In this document: piece by piece, positions 7,484 through 14,284 of the stretch
Layout: each line of letters opens with the position of its first letter
Numbering within the stretch: position 1 is the stretch's first letter
Source of the DNA: an uncultured Sphingomonadales bacterium
GTDB lineage: Bacteria > Pseudomonadota > Alphaproteobacteria > Sphingomonadales > Sphingomonadaceae
DNA length: 14,674 nt
NCBI GenBank assembly: GCA_903868655.1
Contig: CAIPWG010000093.1
Coordinates: 1 to 14,674, forward strand
Direction of reading: 5' to 3'
Notes under the pieces: generated by a model
What the model saw: only the letters and a program-made list of their open reading frames with translations
What the model was told of the DNA's origin: nothing
The model's database searches: none
Position numbers and translations under genes: made by a program

Positions 7484-7927
7484 ATGATCCATTCCCGAAG
7501 TGCTCGTTTTGTCTCCATTTTCGCGGCTGGGGTCGCAGCGATCTGGGGCGGCGCGGGTGTCGCGCAAAGCGGCTCGATTACGACTTACAGCGGGCTGATT
7601 TATCAGTCTTTGCGTGATGGCGATGGCGCGATCCCGACGGCCAATGATGTGGTGAGAGTGCATTACAAAGGCACGCTTGCCGACGGTACGATATTTGACA
7701 GTTCGTATGATCGTCATCAGCCGGCACAATTTCAGGTTCTGCGCGTGATACCCTGTTGGACCGAGGCTTTGCAGATGATGAGAGCGGGCGGCAAGGCGCA
7801 GCTAACCTGTCCGCCAGAAATTGCCTATGGCAGTCGTGGTTCGCGGGGTGCAATTCCGCCCAACGCAACATTGATATTCGAAGTGGAACTGCTGGCGGTT
7901 TTGCCCGCAGAACCCATGCCGGATTGA
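7484..7927 (+). CDS. Secreted FKBP-type peptidyl-prolyl cis-trans isomerase
   Basis: This 147-residue protein catalyses cis-trans isomerisation of X-Pro bonds in exported proteins. ATG 7484 opens a signal peptide (MIHSRSARF followed by a hydrophobic stretch, cleavage around GVAQS, residue 29). I prefer it to the adjoining TTG at 7481; GAGAG (7469-7473) lies upstream. The single FKBP domain spans about residues 48-141. Expected pocket residues are present: VHYKG (Y61), FDSS (F71, D72), V88-I89, W92, the AYGSRG segment (Y115) and FEVELL (F132). In the usual V-I-x-G-W motif the Gly is Cys (C91), and a second Cys (C109) lies in LTCPPE; the two could form a disulphide in the periplasm. It has no N-terminal dimerisation domain, so it is a minimal enzyme, unlike FkpA or Mip. 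No close operon partner is seen. Confidence 0.92.
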   Translation: MIHSRSARFVSIFAAGVAAIWGGAGVAQSGSITTYSGLIYQSLRDGDGAIPTANDVVRVHYKGTLADGTIFDSSYDRHQPAQFQVLRVIPCWTEALQMMRAGGKAQLTCPPEIAYGSRGSRGAIPPNATLIFEVELLAVLPAEPMPD

Positions 7928-8100
7928 CTGCCAACCGCGCAAATCATTGCTGACCGCTGCAAAAGGGTGATAGGGGGCTCGTCTTGGATTCCCGCTGCAT
8001 TTGAGCTGTGCGAGGGCAATGGAATGAAACCGTAGCGATACTTAGTTGTCTATGCATGATGGCATCGGGTATTTTACTTATGCAAGCGCACCGCTTGCGC

Positions 8101-8106
8101 GGGAGG
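8101..8106 (+). promoter_or_regulatory. Ribosome binding site deciding the response-regulator start
   Basis: GGGAGG lies 5 bases before ATG 8112. The frame extends upstream to ATG 8052 and TTG 8046, but the REC domain begins directly after 8112, as in most response regulators. Confidence 0.75.
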
Positions 8107-8111
8107 CTGCA

Positions 8112-8756
8112 ATGGTTGCGGTTCGGGCGCTGGTAGCGGATGATCACCCGATGTGTCGCCATGCCGAAGCGTCAGCGATGCGCGCGGCATTCGAGGGCTG
8201 TCTGGTCGATGAAGCGGCCACTCTGGCCGATGCGCTTGATCTTGCGCACGGGGCAGATGTCATTCTGCTCGATCTGGGCCTGCCCGATGGTCATGGAATG
8301 GCCGGTCTGCTGGCGATTGTCGCTGCGGCGCCCCGCGCACATGTAATTGTTGTTACTGGGAATGAGACGCCGGGTCTGGATGCACTTGTCAAAGCTGCCG
8401 GGGGCAAAGGTCTGGTGTTGAAATCGGCCCCGCTGACAATGCTGGTTGGTGCGGTCAAGGCTGTGCTGGGCGGTGGCTGCTGGTTTCAGGCCAATGACCC
8501 TGCCGATCATGCCGGAGGAATGTCCTTGGCCGGGGTCAGCGCGCGTATGGCCACGTTGTCGGTTGCAGAGCGCCGGGTACTCGGCGCGATGTGCGACGGC
8601 AGTCTAAACAAGCAGATCGCGTTCCGTTTCGGTTTGTCCGAAATCACGGTCAAACAACACGTCAAGGCAGTGTTGCGTAAACTCAACGTGCTCAATCGCA
8701 CCCAGGCAGCGATGCTGATGCAGTTCTTTGATCAATCCGGGCAACTGCCGGTCTGA
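8112..8756 (+). CDS. NarL/LuxR-type response regulator (REC + HTH)
   Basis: A 214-residue cytoplasmic transcription regulator. The receiver domain (about 1-122) has the acidic pair D10-D11 (VADDHPMCR), phospho-acceptor D54 in VILLDLGLPDGHG, switch Thr82 (VVTGN) and the conserved Lys104 (GLVLKSAP). A LuxR/GerE-type helix-turn-helix occupies about 148-203 (LSVAERRVLGAM, then NKQIAFRFGLSEITVKQHV, then RKLNVLNRTQAAML). Phosphorylation of D54 would be expected to enable dimerisation and DNA binding. Start 8112 is chosen from a strong GGGAGG site; 20 further in-frame codons run back to ATG 8052. Downstream on the same strand are a small membrane protein, an Hpt protein and a hybrid kinase. It is therefore the natural output of that relay, which is inferred from neighbourhood and not shown by sequence. 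The 142-base gap to the next gene leaves co-transcription open. Confidence 0.93.
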   Translation: MVAVRALVADDHPMCRHAEASAMRAAFEGCLVDEAATLADALDLAHGADVILLDLGLPDGHGMAGLLAIVAAAPRAHVIVVTGNETPGLDALVKAAGGKGLVLKSAPLTMLVGAVKAVLGGGCWFQANDPADHAGGMSLAGVSARMATLSVAERRVLGAMCDGSLNKQIAFRFGLSEITVKQHVKAVLRKLNVLNRTQAAMLMQFFDQSGQLPV

Positions 8757-8784
8757 CTGGTTCACTGACCCTAAATGGTGATGG

Positions 8785-8816
8785 TTTTCCACAGCGTTTT
8801 GCCTGATTTGTCCACA
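8785..8816 (+). promoter_or_regulatory. Two DnaA-box-like nonamers in direct orientation
   Basis: TTTTCCACA (8785-8793) and TTGTCCACA (8808-8816) each differ by one base from the DnaA consensus TTATNCACA. They lie in the same orientation, 23 bases apart start to start, in the gap between the response regulator and the small membrane protein. This could be DnaA-responsive control or chance; nothing else suggests an origin here. Confidence 0.25.
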
Positions 8817-8898
8817 GCCGGAGATGCTTTGACGGAATATTGATGTTCCTCGGGCCGCTTGTTCCGGAAAGCCAAATGCCAGTGCGCGGTCGCCAGGC

Positions 8899-9138
8899 AT
8901 GAGGATGGAGAGACGGGCTGTGCTGCATCTGTTTCAAATTGCCATGACGATCATGGTCTTTGCGGGAATTGCCTGGTGTATCGTGCGCGAAAGTTTTGTC
9001 GCCTGGCCGATGATCAAACGGCTGCTCCGTCACCCGGAGCCCGCCGGCTTGGTGGTCAACTATACTCTTTTCGAACCGTTGGTTGCCGTTGTTGCGCCTT
9101 GCCCATTGCCGAACGAAGAAATCGCGCTGGCTGCATGA
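8899..9138 (+). CDS. Small single-pass membrane protein of unknown function in the relay cluster
   Basis: I do not recognise a family. The 79-residue product has one hydrophobic segment at about residues 8-28 (LHLFQIAMTIMVFAGIAWCIV), then a short basic region (MIKRLLRHPEP) and a second mildly hydrophobic stretch (LVVNYTLFEPLVAVVA). It could span the inner membrane once, with the C-terminal part on either side. Codon choice resembles the neighbours. An overlapping frame at 8859-9188 is Cys- and Arg-rich and looks like a shadow. The start is uncertain: ATG 8899, ATG 8905, or GTG 8920, the last with a GGAGAG 7 bases upstream. The gap to the Hpt gene is only 36 bases, so the two are likely co-transcribed. 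It may be an accessory or sensor subunit of the phosphorelay; this is inference. Confidence 0.6.
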   Translation: MRMERRAVLHLFQIAMTIMVFAGIAWCIVRESFVAWPMIKRLLRHPEPAGLVVNYTLFEPLVAVVAPCPLPNEEIALAA

Positions 9139-9174
9139 ATCCACGCGGCCAGCGATTGCCAAAGGAGCACGAGC

Positions 9175-9510
9175 ATGCCGCTGTTTGATACCGAACGGGT
9201 TGATGCACTGTTTGCCGTACTTGGCGAAACCGGCGGGCGACGCCTGCTTGAAACTTTTGCCGATCAATTGTCAGCCGAAATGCGCGATCTGGTTGATGTC
9301 GTCATGCAAGGTGACTTGTGTGAAACCGAGCGTCATGCGCATGGCCTGAAAGGCGCGGCAGCCAATTTTGGTGCAACGCGGTTGCAGATGGCATCGCGTA
9401 AAGTCGAACAGGCCGCGCATTCTCAGGCAGCTTCAGCGCGGATTGCGAGGCTGCTGGCTGATCTCGACCGAGTTGCGCAGCAGACATCACGAGCAGCGCG
9501 CCAACTCTGA
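9175..9510 (+). CDS. Stand-alone histidine phosphotransfer (Hpt) protein
   Basis: A 111-residue cytoplasmic protein that is all helix by composition. It carries the Hpt signature RHAHGLKGAAANFGATRL, with H56 of H-x-L-K-G as the phosphorylated histidine. The conserved Gly after the motif and the following Lys/Glu-rich helix (MASRKVEQAA) match the four-helix bundle typical of Hpt domains, and the length is normal for a single domain. Such proteins shuttle phosphoryl groups between the receiver domain of a hybrid kinase and a separate response regulator. AAAGGAG (9161-9167) sits 7 bases before the ATG, an excellent ribosome site. A response regulator lies upstream and a hybrid kinase that lacks its own Hpt domain lies downstream, so it fills the missing step. 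That assignment is inferred from context. Confidence 0.92.
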   Translation: MPLFDTERVDALFAVLGETGGRRLLETFADQLSAEMRDLVDVVMQGDLCETERHAHGLKGAAANFGATRLQMASRKVEQAAHSQAASARIARLLADLDRVAQQTSRAARQL

Positions 9511-9600
9511 ACTATAATCCAATGCCATATTTTTAATGGGATGGATCGTATTTAGCCGTTGTACTTGCTTTCCATTCACCGCAGCATAATAAACATTGGC
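9511..9600 (+). promoter_or_regulatory. AT-rich leader upstream of the hybrid kinase with -10-like hexamers
   Basis: This gap is distinctly AT-rich. It holds a perfect TATAAT (9513-9518) without a clear -35, and TTGTAC (9559-9564) with CATAAT (9585-9590) at a poor 20-base spacing. A separate promoter for the kinase gene is plausible, but the exact site cannot be set. Confidence 0.25.
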
Positions 9601-9652
9601 TCGGGGTTGCGAATCGGGGGTCTTTTTCGCAGCGCATCCGTCCAAAAAATGC

Positions 9653-9656
9653 GGAG
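9653..9656 (+). promoter_or_regulatory. Ribosome binding site supporting a TTG start for the hybrid kinase
   Basis: GGAG lies 8 bases before TTG 9665. No ATG occurs in this frame before the CheB catalytic serine. The other candidate start, TTG 9596, has no ribosome site and adds an unconvincing Cys/His-containing 23-residue extension. Confidence 0.6.
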
Positions 9657-9664
9657 CGGTTCAT

Positions 9665-12600
9665 TTGGCCAGTTTGAAGCCAGCGGGGCGGGGGCGGCCT
9701 GCGCGCGCGCCTGATCGTAAACGGGCAGTGCCCGACGATCTGCGATTGGTGGGGATCGGCGCTTCGGCGGGTGGGCTCGAAGCCTTGCGCGATCTCATTG
9801 AGAACCTTCCCGCATCCAATGATTACAGTTATGTCATCGCGCAGCATCTGTCGCCGTCGCACATCAGCATGCTGGCCAATCTGCTGGCCCCAAAAACGGA
9901 CATGAAGGTACAGAACCTGTCCGCCCGCGAAGTGCCGCGTGCGGGCACGATTTATGTAACAACCCCCAATCACGATGTGATTTTCGAACACGGCATGCTG
10001 CGACTGAAAAGTCCCCCGCATGCGATCGGGCCCAAGCCGTCGGTTAACCATCTGTTCTTGTCGATGGCGCATGAACTGGGTGAAAAGGCGATCGGGATTG
10101 TGCTGTCGGGCACCGGATCGGATGGCGCGGTGGGTATGCGCGCAATCAAGGCGGCTGGCGGGGTGACTATCGTTCAGGAGCCGGACACCGCCAAGTACGA
10201 TGGCATGCCGCAGGCATCGATCCACACCGGCAGTGTCGATCTGATCCTGCCTGCGGGTGAAATCGGGCCGGTTCTGCACCGTCTTGCCACACGCAAATCC
10301 GATCTCGGCAGCGTAGTGCTGGACGAAACACAGGGCGAAACCGACTATCGTCAAGTGACCAATCTGGTGCGGCTCAGCACCGGCTTCCGGCTGGGAGATT
10401 ACAAATCATCGACGGTGCGCCGTCGGATTGCCCGACGCATGGGTATTCTGGGCGTCGAAGCCATGCAGGATTACGTTGCCGAACTGCACAAGGACCGTCG
10501 CGAAGCCCAAGCCCTGGTGCGTGATACGTTCATCAGCGTGACCAGTTTTTTCCGCGATGAATCAGCGTTTCTGGCGCTGCGACAGGCCATCGGCGACTTG
10601 GTTGCAGCCCGACCCGATGATGGCGTGATCCGCTGCTGGGTGCCAGCGTGTGCTACCGGGGAAGAAGCCTATTCGATCGCCATGCTGCTCGAAGAAGCGC
10701 TGGCCATGGCGGGCAAGCGTCAGCTGGAATACATCGTGTTTGCCTCTGACATGGACGATAACGCGTTGGAAGTGGCGCGTCGTGGAGTTTACGCAGTCGA
10801 AGGTGTGGGCGGCATTCCCGAACACTTGCGCAATGCCTATACCGAACAGACGGGCGGCTATGTCTGTGTCAACAAGGCGCTGCGCAACCGGTTGATATTT
10901 GCCCGGCAAAACGTGATCGAGGATCCTCCGTTTGCACGGCTTGATCTGGTCAGCTGCCGCAATTTCCTGATTTATCTCAATCCGCCTGTACAACAGCGCG
11001 TGATGCAGATCTTTCATTTTGCCTTGAGTCCGGGTGGTCTGCTGTTTCTCGGCAAAGCGGAAAACGCCGAAGGTCAGCGTGACATGTTTGCTGCACGCAA
11101 TGCCAAGGCCCGGCTTTATGTTCGTGGCGAAGGGCAGGGGACATATGCAATGCCTGCGGCGATCGCGGCATCGGCAGTGCGCAATGCATCGCGGCATCAA
11201 ACCGAGCCCAGAGACACCACCGCCAGCACCGATCTGCTGACTTTGCGCACGCTGGAACGGCTGGCGCAGGCCTTTGCGCCGGCCTCTCTGGTGGTAGACG
11301 AGGCCGACAAAGTGCTGCATTTCCACGGTGATCTCGCGCCGTACCTGTCCTTTCCACAGGGGCCGGTCGAATGGGATTTGTTTGACTTGCTGAAAGCCGG
11401 TCCGCGCGCCGAATTGCGTGCGTTGGTCTACCGCTGCCGCCGCAACGAACCGGTGGTTGAAGGCAGTAGCTGGGAACTGGATATTCATGGCCAGCGCCAT
11501 GTGGTGACATTGATCGTGTCGCGGCTTGATCCGCAACGGGGCGACCACATTCTGGTCTCGTTCCGCGCTGTGCTTGCGCAGCAGCCGAGTGTGCCGGGCA
11601 GTGACCAAATTCGGTCAAGCGATCACGATCTGATCATCGCCGAACTCGAAAAAGAACTGGCGCGAACCCGGACCCATCTGAACGTCGTGGTGGAGGAACT
11701 GGAAACGTCCAACGAAGAACTGCAATCGCTGAACGAGGAACTCCAATCGGCCAATGAGGAATTGCAGTCTAGCAATGAAGAGCTGCAGACATCGAATGAG
11801 GAATTGCAATCTACCAATGAAGAGCTTTTGACAGTTAATGAAGAAATTCAGATAAAATCAAGCGAGCTTGAAACGGTTGCGCACGATCTGAGCAACGTCA
11901 AGGAATCGATCTCGTTTCCACTGTTTGTTGTCGATCGCGCCATGCGGATCACCTGTTTCAACCGGGCCTGCGGGGCTGTGGCCGAACTGTCGTTCGTCGA
12001 AGTGGGCAAGTCGCTGCATGAAATCGCCTGGCGCATCGAAGTGTTTGGCATTTTTGAACGGATTGGCGAAGTGCTTGCCACAGGCGAGCCGTGTTCGCAG
12101 ATCGTGACTTCGGGCGATGGCAAGGTCTACAATTTTTACATCATGCCCTATCGCGGCGCACGCCAGGCCATCGATGGCGCGTTGATGTTGTACGAAGACA
12201 TCACGGCACTTCACCGCGCCCGCCAAGAAATCGACCGTCATCTTGAAGACCTGCGGCTGCTCGGCGATGCCACAGCGAATGGGGTATTGGCCGTCGATCA
12301 CGCGGGTCTGATCCGCTTTGCCAATGCCGCCGCAGAAGAGCTGTTTGACTATGGCGCGGGCGAATTGGTCGGACAACCAGTTGAAATGCTGGTGCCGGAT
12401 ACGCTGCAAGACGCGCACGTCGCTTTGCGTCGGCAGATTGAACTGAGCGATAGCGATGTGCACGTGATGGGCGCTTCGCGCAATGTCCTGGGGCGTGACC
12501 GCCAGGGCAATCTGTTTCCGATCGATGTCCAGTTGCGCCGATCGCGTTCGGGTTTGTCATCCGATGTGGTCGCATCGATCTTCGATCTGCGGCCACGAAT

Positions 12601-13834
12601 GGCGCTGGAACAGACATTGCGCGATGCCAAAGTTGCGGCCGAATCCGCCAATGAGGCCAAGAGCAATTTTCTGGCGACGATGAGCCACGAAATTCGCACG
12701 CCGATGAATGTGGTGTTCGGAATGCTGGAATTGCTGGCCCGATCGGACATTGGCAAACAGCAACGCGGATTTCTGGAACAGGCTGAAATTGCGACACGTT
12801 CCTTGCGCCATGTGATCGACGATATTCTCGATTTTTCCAAAGTTGAAGCCGACCGGCTGGAACTTGAACACGTGCCCTTCAGCGTTGTCGAACTGGTCAA
12901 AACCCTGGCTGGCCAAATGGCGCTGACCAGCCGAAACCGTGATATCGCTTTGCAACTCGAATTGGACCCGCACATCCCGGCCGTGATGCTGGGCGATCCG
13001 CTGCGCTTGCATCAGGTCTTGCTCAACCTGATCTCCAATGCGTTCAAATTCACGCACCAAGGCCATATCGTCTTGGCCGTTCGCCTGATTGCATCGTCAC
13101 AAGACAATGCGCGGATCGAATTTTCGATCAGCGACACCGGCATCGGCATTGCTGACGACAGTCTTGCGGCTATTTTTGAAGGGTTTACCCAAGCGGAGAG
13201 CTCGACCACCCGGCGTTTCGGTGGCACCGGTCTTGGCCTCGCGATTGCCAGGAGGTTGGTCGAACTGATGCAAGGGCAACTGGCAGTTGAAAGCCGGTTG
13301 GGAGCCGGCAGCCGGTTTCATTTCACGATCGACTTGCCGGTGGTTGACCCGACAGCGCATTCGGCCGTCTTGCCGCGGTCGGAAGACCCGGCGGACCACG
13401 ACACGCAGGGCTTCATGCTGGCATCGCCGCGGACGCGTCTGGCAGGTACGCATATCCTGCTGGTCGAAGATTTCCCCATGAATCAGGCATTGATGCTGGC
13501 GCTGCTCGCTGCCGAAGGCGCCGAAGTCGTGGTGGCTGGCAATGGGGCTGATGCGATCGGCCTGGCGCAGCACGGCGATCGCGCCTTTGATATCGTGCTG
13601 ATGGATGTGCAAATGCCGGTGATGGACGGGTTTGATGCCGCTCGCGCCCTGCGCGCGATCGACGCAACGCACAGTTTGCCGATCTTGGCGATTACCGCCA
13701 ATGCCTTGCCCACCGATCGTGCCAAATGTCTTGCGGCGGGAATGAACGACTATATCGCCAAACCCATTGTTCTGGATGAACTGGTTGCCAAAATCACTGC
13801 ATTGCTGCCGCCCGTTGCCCTGACCAACGCTTGA
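9665..13834 (+). CDS. CheB-CheR-PAS-coiled coil-PAS-PAS-HisKA-HATPase-REC hybrid sensor kinase
   Basis: A 1389-residue protein, soluble as far as seen (no signal peptide or membrane segment). Numbering is from TTG 9665. CheB methylesterase-like (about 26-208): S34 (GIGASAGG), H61 (QHLSPSH) and D153 (SGTGSDG) match the catalytic triad. CheR methyltransferase-like (about 227-487): VTSFFRD, SAM-binding PACATGEEAYS near 328-338, and SCRNFLIYL. A PAS-like region is at about 530-637. A heptad-repeat coiled coil (NEELQ units) follows at about 654-742, then two PAS domains (about 750-852 and 862-977). HisKA has H1008 (MSHEIRTPMN). HATPase has N1125 (NLISNAFKFT), G1 DTGIGIAD and G2 FGGTGLGLA. The C-terminal receiver has E1268-D1269, D1314 (LMDVQMPVMDG), T1344 and K1366. 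All catalytic residues look intact. CheB-CheR-kinase fusions are known but uncharacterised in most cases. There is no chemoreceptor or other che gene nearby. The free Hpt and response regulator upstream are likely relay partners. Confidence 0.95.
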   Translation: MASLKPAGRGRPARAPDRKRAVPDDLRLVGIGASAGGLEALRDLIENLPASNDYSYVIAQHLSPSHISMLANLLAPKTDMKVQNLSAREVPRAGTIYVTTPNHDVIFEHGMLRLKSPPHAIGPKPSVNHLFLSMAHELGEKAIGIVLSGTGSDGAVGMRAIKAAGGVTIVQEPDTAKYDGMPQASIHTGSVDLILPAGEIGPVLHRLATRKSDLGSVVLDETQGETDYRQVTNLVRLSTGFRLGDYKSSTVRRRIARRMGILGVEAMQDYVAELHKDRREAQALVRDTFISVTSFFRDESAFLALRQAIGDLVAARPDDGVIRCWVPACATGEEAYSIAMLLEEALAMAGKRQLEYIVFASDMDDNALEVARRGVYAVEGVGGIPEHLRNAYTEQTGGYVCVNKALRNRLIFARQNVIEDPPFARLDLVSCRNFLIYLNPPVQQRVMQIFHFALSPGGLLFLGKAENAEGQRDMFAARNAKARLYVRGEGQGTYAMPAAIAASAVRNASRHQTEPRDTTASTDLLTLRTLERLAQAFAPASLVVDEADKVLHFHGDLAPYLSFPQGPVEWDLFDLLKAGPRAELRALVYRCRRNEPVVEGSSWELDIHGQRHVVTLIVSRLDPQRGDHILVSFRAVLAQQPSVPGSDQIRSSDHDLIIAELEKELARTRTHLNVVVEELETSNEELQSLNEELQSANEELQSSNEELQTSNEELQSTNEELLTVNEEIQIKSSELETVAHDLSNVKESISFPLFVVDRAMRITCFNRACGAVAELSFVEVGKSLHEIAWRIEVFGIFERIGEVLATGEPCSQIVTSGDGKVYNFYIMPYRGARQAIDGALMLYEDITALHRARQEIDRHLEDLRLLGDATANGVLAVDHAGLIRFANAAAEELFDYGAGELVGQPVEMLVPDTLQDAHVALRRQIELSDSDVHVMGASRNVLGRDRQGNLFPIDVQLRRSRSGLSSDVVASIFDLRPRMALEQTLRDAKVAAESANEAKSNFLATMSHEIRTPMNVVFGMLELLARSDIGKQQRGFLEQAEIATRSLRHVIDDILDFSKVEADRLELEHVPFSVVELVKTLAGQMALTSRNRDIALQLELDPHIPAVMLGDPLRLHQVLLNLISNAFKFTHQGHIVLAVRLIASSQDNARIEFSISDTGIGIADDSLAAIFEGFTQAESSTTRRFGGTGLGLAIARRLVELMQGQLAVESRLGAGSRFHFTIDLPVVDPTAHSAVLPRSEDPADHDTQGFMLASPRTRLAGTHILLVEDFPMNQALMLALLAAEGAEVVVAGNGADAIGLAQHGDRAFDIVLMDVQMPVMDGFDAARALRAIDATHSLPILAITANALPTDRAKCLAAGMNDYIAKPIVLDELVAKITALLPPVALTNA
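11711..11851 (+). repeat. Tandem 21-base (7-codon) units encoding the NEELQ coiled coil
   Basis: Seven consecutive heptads start with N-E-E inside the hybrid kinase. The first five have identical NEELQ cores, and the last two read NEELL and NEEIQ. At DNA level every copy differs through synonymous codons (AAC/AAT, GAA/GAG, CTG/CTC/TTG, CAA/CAG), so the repeat is strong in protein and blurred in DNA. Confidence 0.9.
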
Positions 13835-13974
13835 TTGGGCAGGGCGGCTCTGGCCTCCCGCCGCGGCGCTGCGGAATTTGTCCACGCCGCCTGTGCAGCA
13901 TCGTTGAGGCAGGTTGTGCCAGGGCGGGACGGGGGAAGTCTAAATCGACGGCAACGCAGCTTGGCCTGAGCCGA

Positions 13975-14154
13975 TCAGCGCAATTTGTTGATCCCCAGCT
14001 GGTCGGCTTTGGCGCGATCTTTCACAGATTCTTCGCTCCGCGTGAGCGCCTTGGCAATAGCCTTCAACGCCATGCCTTTTTTGGCCAAAGTGTGGAGCTT
14101 TTGGATTTCGTCAGGTGTCCATGCCTGACGATGGCGTTCAAATGGTTTGGTCAT
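13975..14154 (-). CDS. Small basic Myb/SANT-like or HTH-like hypothetical protein
   Basis: A 59-residue basic protein. AWTPDEIQKLHTLAKKGMALKAIA resembles the first helices of a SANT/Myb or GcrA-like helix-turn-helix: Trp12 followed by an acidic-start helix, then KAIAKALTRSEESVKDRAKA as a possible recognition helix. It might bind DNA; I know no assigned function. The ATG at 14154 is preferred because the homologous-looking part begins there. The frame extends 21 codons to a GTG at 14217, but those residues are Gly/Ser/Thr/Cys-rich and unconvincing. Neither start has a good ribosome site. It is convergent with the hybrid kinase and divergent from the dehydrogenase gene. Confidence 0.6.
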   Translation of the reverse strand: MTKPFERHRQAWTPDEIQKLHTLAKKGMALKAIAKALTRSEESVKDRAKADQLGINKLR

Positions 14155-14284
14155 GCAACGGGTCGTGACGGACCCATCGCCACTTGTCCAGCACCCAACG
14201 CCATGCTCTTGTTCCACCGGCTTTTATGCCCAAATGTCGGGTTCAACAGATCGGCAGGGTCTCTGCCAAACAAAGGATGTCCCG

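Noticed and set aside
8859..9188. A Cys/Arg-rich plus-strand frame overlapping the small membrane protein and the Hpt start
   Set aside because: Composition is unlike a protein, and the competing frame has a membrane helix and normal codon use.
10562..11608. A 348-codon minus-strand open frame inside the hybrid kinase
   Set aside because: It is antisense to the CheR and PAS regions, which carry clear motifs. Its own translation shows none.
11711..11851. The tandem repeat considered as a CRISPR array or mobile-element repeat
   Set aside because: The units are contiguous codons of a coiled coil, in frame and without spacers.
13840..13866. GC-rich imperfect hairpin after the hybrid kinase considered as a terminator
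   Set aside because: The stem is only about 5 bp and no T-run follows.
13097..13885. A 262-codon minus-strand open frame over the HATPase and receiver domains
   Set aside because: It is antisense to conserved kinase motifs and has His/Gln/Arg-rich composition typical of a shadow frame.
14253..14267. Short hairpin (GGCAG/CTGCC) upstream of the dehydrogenase gene
   Set aside because: Only a 5-bp stem, no T-run, and no recognisable operator; it is within chance expectation.
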